Of a stretch of DNA of 64,000 bases, positions 56,973-64,000 are shown in pieces (position 1 is the first letter of the stretch; each line of letters begins with the position of its first letter). Source of the DNA: an uncultured Pelagibacteraceae bacterium (GTDB lineage: Bacteria > Pseudomonadota > Alphaproteobacteria > Pelagibacterales > Pelagibacteraceae). Made by a program: the position numbers and the translations under genes. The notes beneath the pieces are model-generated. The model was not told where the DNA came from. It saw only the letters and a program-made list of their open reading frames with translations, and did not search any database. The stretch spans positions 1 to 64,000 of the forward strand of contig CABZPD010000003.1 of assembly GCA_902527415.1 (NCBI GenBank). The letters are read 5' to 3'.

Positions 56973-59816
56973 ATGCTTCTAGGAAACTACTTTCATTACA
57001 TAAATAAAAATTATAAAAATTTTTCTTTTTCAGGAATTTCATTTGACACAAAGAATATTAAAAAAAATAATATTTTTTTTGCAATCAAAGGAAATAGTGT
57101 TGATGGTAATAAATTTATTCTTAAAGCAATTAAAAAAGGATCTAAAATTATTGTAACCGAAAGAAGAACAAACCAATTCCAAAATGGAATTTTGTATATT
57201 CATACAAATAATGTAAGAAAATTATTAGCTGAAACTGCTTTTAAAATTTATAATAAAAAACCAAAAAATTTAATTGCAGTTACTGGGACAAACGGAAAAT
57301 CATCAGTTGCAGATTTTTATTATCAAATATTAAAATTAAATAATAAAAAAGGTGCTTCAATTGGCACATTAGGTATTAAATCAAAAACAATTAATTTGAA
57401 TTTATCTAATACCACAATAAATCCAATTAAATTGGCTAAAATATTAAGCAAGTTAAAAAATCAAAAAATAGACAATGTAATTATGGAAGCCTCAAGCCAT
57501 GGTTTAAAGCAAAATAGGTTAGATGGTTTAAAGTTTAATTCAGGTATATTTACTAATCTATCCCAGGATCATCTTGATTATCATAAAAATTTAAAAAACT
57601 ATTTAAATGCAAAACTTTATTTATTTGAAAACCTAATCGCAAAAAGAGGAAATGTAATTACAGATCAATTAATACCTGAGTTTAAAAACATAAAAAAAAT
57701 TGCAATTAATAAGAAATTAAAATTGCATACACTAAATGATAAGAAAAATAATCTAGAGCTTATATCTCATAATTTTAAAGGAGAGGGTCAATTTCTTAGA
57801 ATTAAATTATATAACTCAATAAGGGATATAAATTTAAATTTAATTGGAAAAATACAATTAAAAAATGTTTTGATGGCAATAATTGCAGCAAAATGTAGCG
57901 GTATTAGTTTAGATAAAATTTTAAATACGATTCCAAAATTAAAACCAGTTGAGGGAAGGTTTGAAAAAATTGGTAAAATTAAAAATCAATCAAAAGTAAT
58001 TCTTGATTATGCTCATACGCCTGATGCTTTAAAAACATGTCTATTAAATCTTAGAGAACAATTTCCTAATAAAACAATTACAGTTCTATTCGGTTGTGGT
58101 GGAAATAGGGATCAAAATAAAAGATCAAAAATGGGTAAAATTGCTAGTGATTTTGCAGATAGCATAATTCTTACAAATGATAATCCTAGATTTGAAAATC
58201 CTCAAAAAATAAGAAGTGATATAAGAAAAGGAATTAAAAAAAAGAGAATTATTGAAATATCTAATAGAGCAATAGCAATAACTCAAGCTATTCATAATTT
58301 GAATTCAGGAGAGATTTTATTAGTTGCTGGAAAAGGCCATGAGAAAACTCAAGATATTGGAAATAAGAAAATTTTCTTTTCAGATAGGAAAGTAATTCTA
58401 AATGCTATTAAGAATAAAAATGATAATTTATCAGATAATCTAAAATTAAATATAGTTAAAGAGGCAGCTAAAATTAAAAAATTGTCTTCATCTATATCTT
58501 TAAAAATGGCAAGAATTAATTCTCGTGAAGTTAATAAAAACGATATTTTTTTTGCCATTAGAGGAAAAAAAAATGATGGTAATAAATACGTTGCGCAATC
58601 ATTCAATAGAAAAGCATCGTTAGCTGTAGTAAATAAGATTCAAAATAAATTTAATAAAAGTCGACAGATTAAAGCAAAAAATACTTTAAAATTTTTAACG
58701 GATATTTCAAAAACTTTTAGAAAAAGTATTGATACAAATATTATAGCTATCACAGGTAGTTGTGGCAAAACTACACTTAAAGAATTGTTGGGTAATGTAT
58801 TAAGTAAAATTTCAAAAGTAAGTATTTCTCCAAAATCTTATAACAATAAATTTGGGGTTCCTTTGAGTCTTTTTAATTTAAAACAAAATGATGAATTTGG
58901 AATTTTAGAAGTTGGAATGGATAAAAGAGGTGAAATTGATTATTTATCAAAAATAATAGAACCAGATGTTGGAGTAATAACAAATATAAATTATGCACAT
59001 GCTAAAAATTTTAAAAATATTAAACAAATCGCTTTGGCAAAATCTGAAATTATTAACAACATAAAACCTTATGGTTATATTGTATTGAATGCAGATGATA
59101 GTTTTTTTCAATTACATAAAAAAATTGCCAAAGAAAAGAAAATTAAAGTAGTTTCTTTTGGTATTAAAAGTCAGAAAGCAGACATTAAATTAATTAATAT
59201 AAAGGCTTTTGGAAAAAAATTTAAAATTAATATTAAGTTAAATAATAAAAAAAAGAATTTCACAGTATCTAACGATTTTCAAAACAATTTATACAATATA
59301 CTTGCTGCTTTAGCGGTTGTTAGTATTTATAAAAATATATTTAAACTTAATGAAAATATTTTTATTAATTTTAAAATCCCAGGGGGAAGGGGAGATCATT
59401 CTGTAGTAAAAATTGATAATAAAAAAATTAATTTAATTGATCAAAGTTATAATTCAAATCCTCTATCATTAAAATCAGCGATAAAAAATTATGATAAAAT
59501 AAACTCAAAAACATCAAAAAAATATTTACTAATTGGTGACATGTTGGAGCTGGGTAGTCATTCTAAAAAACTTCATAAATCTATTGCTCCAATAATTAAT
59601 CAAACCAAGATAGATAAAGTGTTTGTGAAAGGTAAAATGGCATCCATAATATTTGAAAGTATCTCAAAAGCCAAAAAAGGTAGGATTTTATTAAATAAAT
59701 CTCAAATTATTGAATTGATCAGAAAAGATTTAAATAATAATGATTATTTAATGATTAAAGCCTCACTTGCGACAGGATTCAACGACATAGTAAAAGACCT
59801 GAAAGGATTGAGTTAA
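56973..59816 (+). CDS. murEF: Fused MurE-MurF: UDP-MurNAc tripeptide and pentapeptide ligases
   Basis: A 947-residue single polypeptide joining two successive peptidoglycan ligases. Residues 1 to about 480 are MurE: P-loop VTGTNGKSSVADF (about 102-114), the central domain, and LTNDNPRFENP, the meso-diaminopimelate selecting motif. From about 490 a second start of the Mur fold appears (KMARINSREVNKNDIFFAIRG, like MurF/MurE domain 1), followed by the MurF P-loop ITGSCGKTTLKELLG (about 591) and D-Ala-D-Ala adding domain ending around 945. No stop or frame change interrupts it. It follows ftsI by 2 bases and mraY starts at the next base. Confidence 0.95.
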   Translation: MLLGNYFHYINKNYKNFSFSGISFDTKNIKKNNIFFAIKGNSVDGNKFILKAIKKGSKIIVTERRTNQFQNGILYIHTNNVRKLLAETAFKIYNKKPKNLIAVTGTNGKSSVADFYYQILKLNNKKGASIGTLGIKSKTINLNLSNTTINPIKLAKILSKLKNQKIDNVIMEASSHGLKQNRLDGLKFNSGIFTNLSQDHLDYHKNLKNYLNAKLYLFENLIAKRGNVITDQLIPEFKNIKKIAINKKLKLHTLNDKKNNLELISHNFKGEGQFLRIKLYNSIRDINLNLIGKIQLKNVLMAIIAAKCSGISLDKILNTIPKLKPVEGRFEKIGKIKNQSKVILDYAHTPDALKTCLLNLREQFPNKTITVLFGCGGNRDQNKRSKMGKIASDFADSIILTNDNPRFENPQKIRSDIRKGIKKKRIIEISNRAIAITQAIHNLNSGEILLVAGKGHEKTQDIGNKKIFFSDRKVILNAIKNKNDNLSDNLKLNIVKEAAKIKKLSSSISLKMARINSREVNKNDIFFAIRGKKNDGNKYVAQSFNRKASLAVVNKIQNKFNKSRQIKAKNTLKFLTDISKTFRKSIDTNIIAITGSCGKTTLKELLGNVLSKISKVSISPKSYNNKFGVPLSLFNLKQNDEFGILEVGMDKRGEIDYLSKIIEPDVGVITNINYAHAKNFKNIKQIALAKSEIINNIKPYGYIVLNADDSFFQLHKKIAKEKKIKVVSFGIKSQKADIKLINIKAFGKKFKINIKLNNKKKNFTVSNDFQNNLYNILAALAVVSIYKNIFKLNENIFINFKIPGGRGDHSVVKIDNKKINLIDQSYNSNPLSLKSAIKNYDKINSKTSKKYLLIGDMLELGSHSKKLHKSIAPIINQTKIDKVFVKGKMASIIFESISKAKKGRILLNKSQIIELIRKDLNNNDYLMIKASLATGFNDIVKDLKGLS

Positions 59817-60902
59817 ATGCTGTATCAATTTTTATTAAATTTTGTAGATACTTTTAGTTTTTTAAATGTATTTAAATATTTAACTTTTAGAACAGGTTTA
59901 TCTTTTTTCACATCATTGGTTATTGTACTGATTATTGGAGGTCCTTTTATTCAATTTTTTTCAAAACAAAAAATTTTAAATCCAATTCGAGACGATGGAC
60001 CTGAAGATCATATAGTTAAAAAAATTGGTACACCAACAATGGGAGGTTTGATAATTTTATTTGGCTTATTGGTATCAGTAATATTTTGGGCAGATTTATC
60101 AAATATTAATATTTTATTTTGTATCTACATAGCAATTACTTTTGGTTTATTAGGAGCATATGATGACTTTAAGAAGATTAAATTTAGTAACTCATCAGGG
60201 ATTTCTTCAAAGTTTAAAATAATTTCACAAATAATATTAGCAATTATTGGTGTAAGTTTTTTTGTATTTTTAAACGATTATCAAGATTTAAATAATTTAT
60301 ATTTTCCATTCTTTAAAAATTTAATCATTAACCTTGGATGGTTCTTTATACCATTTGCAATATTCGTGATTATTGGTTCGTCAAATGCTGTTAATCTTAC
60401 GGATGGATTAGATGGTCTCGCAACAGTGCCTGTAATATTAGTTGCAGCATGTTTTGCATTTATAAGTTATGTTACTGGAAACATAGTATTTTCAAATTAT
60501 TTACAAATACCCTACATAGAAGGAACCGGTGAAGTATCAATTTTTTGTGGTGCAATTATTGGCTCTTGTTTAGGTTTCTTATGGTTTAATGCTCCACCTG
60601 CTAAAATTTTTATGGGTGATACAGGCTCTTTATCTCTTGGAGGATCTTTAGGCGCAGTAGGAATTATCACAAAGCATGAAATTGTTTTAGCTATTACTGG
60701 TGGACTTTTTGTACTAGAGGCAGTTTCAGTAATGGTTCAGGTGATTTCTTTTAAACTTACTGGAAAAAGAATTTTTAGAATGGCACCTATTCATCATCAT
60801 TTTGAGAAAAAGGGATGGCCAGAGTCTACAGTTGTAATTAGGTTTTGGATTATCTCTATCATCCTAGCAATGATTGGTTTAGCTACTTTAAAATTAAGAT
60901 AA
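59817..60902 (+). CDS. mraY: Phospho-N-acetylmuramoyl-pentapeptide transferase
   Basis: MraY attaches the MurF product to undecaprenyl phosphate, making lipid I. Ten membrane helices are predicted in 361 residues. The catalytic aspartates are in GAYDDFKK and NLTDGLDGLA; KKIGTPTMGGLIILFG, IFMGDTGSLSLGG and the APIHHHFEKKGWPE loop are family marks. It starts at the base following the murEF stop and its own stop overlaps murD (TAATG). Confidence 0.97.
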   Translation: MLYQFLLNFVDTFSFLNVFKYLTFRTGLSFFTSLVIVLIIGGPFIQFFSKQKILNPIRDDGPEDHIVKKIGTPTMGGLIILFGLLVSVIFWADLSNINILFCIYIAITFGLLGAYDDFKKIKFSNSSGISSKFKIISQIILAIIGVSFFVFLNDYQDLNNLYFPFFKNLIINLGWFFIPFAIFVIIGSSNAVNLTDGLDGLATVPVILVAACFAFISYVTGNIVFSNYLQIPYIEGTGEVSIFCGAIIGSCLGFLWFNAPPAKIFMGDTGSLSLGGSLGAVGIITKHEIVLAITGGLFVLEAVSVMVQVISFKLTGKRIFRMAPIHHHFEKKGWPESTVVIRFWIISIILAMIGLATLKLR

Positions 60903-62200
60903 TGAAAATATTTAATAATATTTTTTTAAGAAAAAAAATATTAATTTACGGTTTAGGAAAGAGTGGCATTTCATCTTATAAGTTTTTAAAAAACAAGTCT
61001 GACGTATATTTGTTTGATGACAATCAAAAAACTAAATTAAAATCTAAAAAAAAAATGATTAAGTTAGAGCAAATTGAAAAAATAAATTTTGATAGAATTA
61101 TTATTAGCCCTGGAATTGATATCTCAAATTGTAAGTTATCACAATTCTTAAAGAAAAATTTAAAAAAAATTCATACCGATCTTGATGTTTTGTTTTCATT
61201 TTATAACAATGAAAGTATTACGATTACTGGGACTAATGGTAAATCTACAACTGCTAAAATTTTACATGATGCTTTAATCGATCAAAAAAGAGACTCAAGA
61301 CTTATTGGAAATATAGGTAATCCAGCATTATCAGAAAAAAATATTACAAAAAAAACAATCTTTGTAGTAGAGGCTTCTTCTTATCAGCTGGATTACAGTA
61401 GTGTATTTAAGTCAAAATACGCTGTCATTTTAAACATTGCCCTAGATCATATTGAAAGACATAAAAGTCTACAAAATTATGTAAATGCAAAATTTAAATT
61501 ATTAAAATCTCAAATAAGAGGATCTTTTGCATATGTAAAAAAAGAGGATGAACTAATAACTAAAAAATTAAATAAAAATAAATATAGTTCAAAAATTTAC
61601 AGAGTACAGACCTCAGGTATAGATAAAAAGTTTAATAAAATTACTAATAAATATTTTATATCTGATGGCAATAAAGAAAATTTATCATTTATATTAAAAA
61701 TTGCTCCAAGATTAAAACTTAATTACAAAAAATTAATTAAAACTATTAATAAATTTAAAGGCCTAGATTTCAGACAACAAATTATATTTGATAAAAAAAA
61801 TCTCACAATAATTAACGATTCAAAATCTACGAGCTTTGCTTCCTCTGAAAATATATTAAAAAATTTAAATGATGCATATTGGATCTTAGGTGGAATTCCT
61901 AAAAAAGGAGATAAATTTAAACTATCAAAAATAAAGTGTAAAAATATCAAAGCCTATATTTTTGGATCACATCATAGAGAATTTATTAAAATTTTAAAAA
62001 ATAGATTAAAAATTAAAAAATTTAAAAATTTACAGGAAACCCTTAAAGTTATTTTTTCAGAGATTAATATTCAACAATCTAAAAAAAATATTATTTTTTT
62101 CAGTCCAGCTGGAGCTTCATTCGATAGTTTCAAAAATTTTGAAGATAGAGGGTATTATTTTAATCAAATAATTAAAAAGTATATAAATGCAAAACAATAG
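60902..62200 (+). CDS. murD: UDP-N-acetylmuramoylalanine-D-glutamate ligase
   Basis: MurD adds D-glutamate to the muramyl peptide. The 432-residue protein has YGLGKSGISSYKFL near the start, the P-loop ITGTNGKSTTAKIL (about 111), VEASSYQLDY and a late DSKSTSFASSENIL segment. Start at 60902 is coupled to the mraY stop; a longer in-frame extension upstream lies inside mraY and is rejected. It overlaps ftsW by 14 bases. Confidence 0.94.
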   Translation: MKIFNNIFLRKKILIYGLGKSGISSYKFLKNKSDVYLFDDNQKTKLKSKKKMIKLEQIEKINFDRIIISPGIDISNCKLSQFLKKNLKKIHTDLDVLFSFYNNESITITGTNGKSTTAKILHDALIDQKRDSRLIGNIGNPALSEKNITKKTIFVVEASSYQLDYSSVFKSKYAVILNIALDHIERHKSLQNYVNAKFKLLKSQIRGSFAYVKKEDELITKKLNKNKYSSKIYRVQTSGIDKKFNKITNKYFISDGNKENLSFILKIAPRLKLNYKKLIKTINKFKGLDFRQQIIFDKKNLTIINDSKSTSFASSENILKNLNDAYWILGGIPKKGDKFKLSKIKCKNIKAYIFGSHHREFIKILKNRLKIKKFKNLQETLKVIFSEINIQQSKKNIIFFSPAGASFDSFKNFEDRGYYFNQIIKKYINAKQ

Positions 62201-63308
62201 TATTGTTTACAAATTTTATTATCAATGGTGGAAAAACATAGATAAATCTATTTTTTTATTAATAAACTTATTATTTGTTATTGGATTATTTTTTTCTTTA
62301 GTTTCAACTTCTCTAATAGCCTCTGATAAGTTAGATACCAACAGTTATTTCTTCTTTTTTAAACATTTGATTTATGTGTTAATTGGAATATCTCTTATTT
62401 TTATATTTTCCTCTTTGAATTCAAATCAATTATATAAATACTCTATTTTTCTTTTTTTTATTTCATTTATTTCTTTATTTTTGGTGCCATTCATTGGTGT
62501 TGAAGTTAAAGGATCTAAAAGATGGATAGATTTATTTTTTTTACCAAGATTTCAGCCCATAGAAGTTCTAAAACCATTCCTGGTGATAATTTTAGCAACT
62601 ATTTTATGCGATATTAGATTAAATATTTTATTTAAGTATTTGATATCTATTGTTTTGATATCTATCATTTCTTTACTTTTAATAGCTCAGCCAGATATTG
62701 GCCAAACTTTATTAGTAGTATTTTGTTGGGCAACTCTAATCTTCACATCTGGAATTAATATATATATTCTTTTATCAATATTTATTGTTGGTGCATCTTT
62801 GCTTGCTTATCTTGTTATTTATGTTCCTAGGTTTGATTATATCCAGGGACGTATTTTTTCATTTTTTAATAGAGAAACGGGTACTCATAATTTTCAATCT
62901 GATAAAGCAATAGAGTCAATTACAAGCGGAGGTTTCTTTGGAAAAGGCATTGGTGAAGGAGTTCTTAAAAATAGAGTTCCTGAAGCTCATACCGACTATA
63001 TTATTTCAGTAATTTCTGAAGAGTTTGGTGTTGTAGTCATAATGCTGATATTGGTAGTATTTCTGATCTTAATTTATATGGTTTTTAAAAAAATAAGTAT
63101 TGAGACAAATGATAAAACTAAACTTATTTTAATCGGATCCATTAGTTTAATATTAATGCAGGCTACTATTCATATAGGGGTTAATATAAGATTATTTCCA
63201 ACTACTGGAATGACATTGCCTTTTTTAAGTTATGGTGGCTCATCTATAATAAGTACATCAATATTAGCTGGGATAATTTTAAATTTAACAAAAAGAAAAA
63301 TAATTTAA
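62187..63308 (+). CDS. ftsW: Peptidoglycan glycosyltransferase FtsW
   Basis: FtsW polymerises glycan strands at the septum together with FtsI. The 373-residue SEDS protein has about ten membrane helices. Conserved parts are KGSKRWIDLFFLPRFQPIEVLKP (split: membrane loop and helix), the SDKAIESITSGGFFGKGIGEG segment with HTDYIISVISEEFG containing the acidic catalytic residue region, and the LPFLSYGGSSIIS signature. It starts inside the last 14 bases of murD and is followed by murG after 3 bases. Confidence 0.95.
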   Translation: MQNNSIVYKFYYQWWKNIDKSIFLLINLLFVIGLFFSLVSTSLIASDKLDTNSYFFFFKHLIYVLIGISLIFIFSSLNSNQLYKYSIFLFFISFISLFLVPFIGVEVKGSKRWIDLFFLPRFQPIEVLKPFLVIILATILCDIRLNILFKYLISIVLISIISLLLIAQPDIGQTLLVVFCWATLIFTSGINIYILLSIFIVGASLLAYLVIYVPRFDYIQGRIFSFFNRETGTHNFQSDKAIESITSGGFFGKGIGEGVLKNRVPEAHTDYIISVISEEFGVVVIMLILVVFLILIYMVFKKISIETNDKTKLILIGSISLILMQATIHIGVNIRLFPTTGMTLPFLSYGGSSIISTSILAGIILNLTKRKII

Positions 63309-63311
63309 TAA

Positions 63312-64000
63312 ATGATAAAAAAAGTTTTAATTTCTACAGGTGGATCTGGAGGTCATGTGGTTCCAGCAATTACAATTTATAATCATTTAAAGAATACTTA
63401 TGAAACCATGATTTCTACTGATATCCGAGGGCTTGAATATTTAGACAAGGATTACAAAGTATTTGTAATTAACACCCCAAAATTAAATAACTACTTTCTA
63501 CTTCCTTTTTCATTTTTAAAAATATTTTTTCTAACTGTTAAATCTTTTTTTCTTTTAAAAAAACATAATATTTCAATTTTAATTTCTACAGGTGGCTATA
63601 TGTCATTGCCAATATGTTTAGCAGCAAAAATATTGGGAATTAATATTTTTTTAATTGAACCAAATATGGTTCTTGGAAGAGCAAATAAATTTTTTTTAAA
63701 TTTTTCAAGAAAATTAATATGTTATTCAAAGAACTTAATTAATTTACCATCTGGAATTAATCACAAATTAACTACTATTAAACCTTTGATACGAAAAGAA
63801 TATTATGAAACTGGCACGTATCAAAAGCATGATAATTTATTCACAATTATAATCATAGGAGGTAGTCAGGGTGCAAAAATCTTTGATGAGCTTTTAAATA
63901 AATCTTTTGTTAATGTAGCAAAACAAGCATCTATAAAAATTATCCATCAAACAAGCGACAAAAATATAAATTTTTTAAAAGATTTTTATTTTCAAAATAA
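63312..64000 (+). CDS. murG: Lipid II glycosyltransferase MurG, truncated by the window edge
   Basis: MurG adds GlcNAc to lipid I. The first 229 codons are in the window. The start MIKKVLISTGGSGGHVVPA carries the glycine-rich GGTGGH-type loop (here GGSGGH, residues 10-15) that grips the acceptor. STGGYMSLPICLAAKILG and LIEPNMVLGRANK follow, and the second Gly-rich loop GGSQGAKIFDELL appears near residue 182. The reading frame is open to the last base. It starts 3 bases after ftsW. Confidence 0.95.
   Translation, partial: MIKKVLISTGGSGGHVVPAITIYNHLKNTYETMISTDIRGLEYLDKDYKVFVINTPKLNNYFLLPFSFLKIFFLTVKSFFLLKKHNISILISTGGYMSLPICLAAKILGINIFLIEPNMVLGRANKFFLNFSRKLICYSKNLINLPSGINHKLTTIKPLIRKEYYETGTYQKHDNLFTIIIIGGSQGAKIFDELLNKSFVNVAKQASIKIIHQTSDKNINFLKDFYFQN

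Overview
The window looks like a chromosomal segment of a SAR11 bacterium (Pelagibacterales, Alphaproteobacteria). The DNA is very AT-rich, genes are packed with overlaps or gaps of a few bases, and the content and order fit this lineage: split b/b' ATP synthase genes, the CcrM methyltransferase, carotenoid genes that normally supply retinal to proteorhodopsin, one EnvZ/OmpR pair, and carAB-yqeY-dnaG-rpoD in a row. I see no insertion sequence, prophage, CRISPR array or toxin-antitoxin island. It is core genome, and the interesting signals are molecular oddities inside conserved genes.

Layout. 1-7573 (minus): one head-to-tail run of a DUF721/DciA-like gene, a DsbA-like oxidoreductase, smc, atpI-atpB-atpE-atpF'-atpF, crtI and the start of crtB. 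7574-9699 (plus): mutY and a FAD monooxygenase. 9696-12150 (minus): uracil-DNA glycosylase, rnhB, ccrM. 12162-16078 (plus): a TPR protein, ispE, tRNA-Gln and the CCA-adding enzyme. 16075-17858 (minus): trmL, hemF, greA. 17951-20514 (plus): cytochrome bc1 (petABC). 20491-26431 (minus): lgt, midA-like, pgeF, prs, rplY, pth, ychF. 26464-26715 (plus): ubiK-like. 26693-29100 (minus): marR, ompR, envZ. 29175-30056 (plus): ilvE. 30053-35792 (minus): uvrB, a pteridine-reductase-like SDR, folB, uvrC, pgsA. 35829-37681 (plus): aspC and an NAD(P)-binding protein. 37670-38614 (minus): trxB. 38636-40245 (plus): an ELM1-like protein and a 2-oxoglutarate oxygenase. 40242-44640 (minus): carA, carB. 44767-49110 (plus): yqeY, dnaG, rpoD and two tRNAs. 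49120-50517 (minus): mlaA, mlaC. 50625-51747 (plus): an amidase and RNase P RNA. 51998-64000 (plus): division/wall cluster mraZ, ftsZ, rsmH, ftsL, ftsI, murE-murF fusion, mraY, murD, ftsW and partial murG.

How it fits together. The window covers energy conversion (F0 ATP synthase, bc1), replication and repair (primase, SMC, UvrB/C, MutY, UDG, RNase HII), tRNA handling (Pth, TrmL, CCA enzyme, RNase P RNA), envelope building and lipid transport (Lgt, PgsA, Mla, amidase, division/wall cluster), and pyrimidine, folate, isoprenoid and heme synthesis.

Most notable points: a primase that has lost three of its four zinc ligands; a family-4-like uracil-DNA glycosylase that has lost three of four Fe-S cysteines and a motif histidine; a short SMC with no recognisable hinge; a tRNA-Val with a rewired elbow; ftsZ moved next to mraZ; a murE-murF fusion; GANTC clusters upstream of ccrM and of mraZ-ftsZ; tRNAs placed as transcript punctuation; and tail-to-tail overlap at all seven convergent protein-gene junctions. 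Every call rests on reading the sequence; no database search was run.
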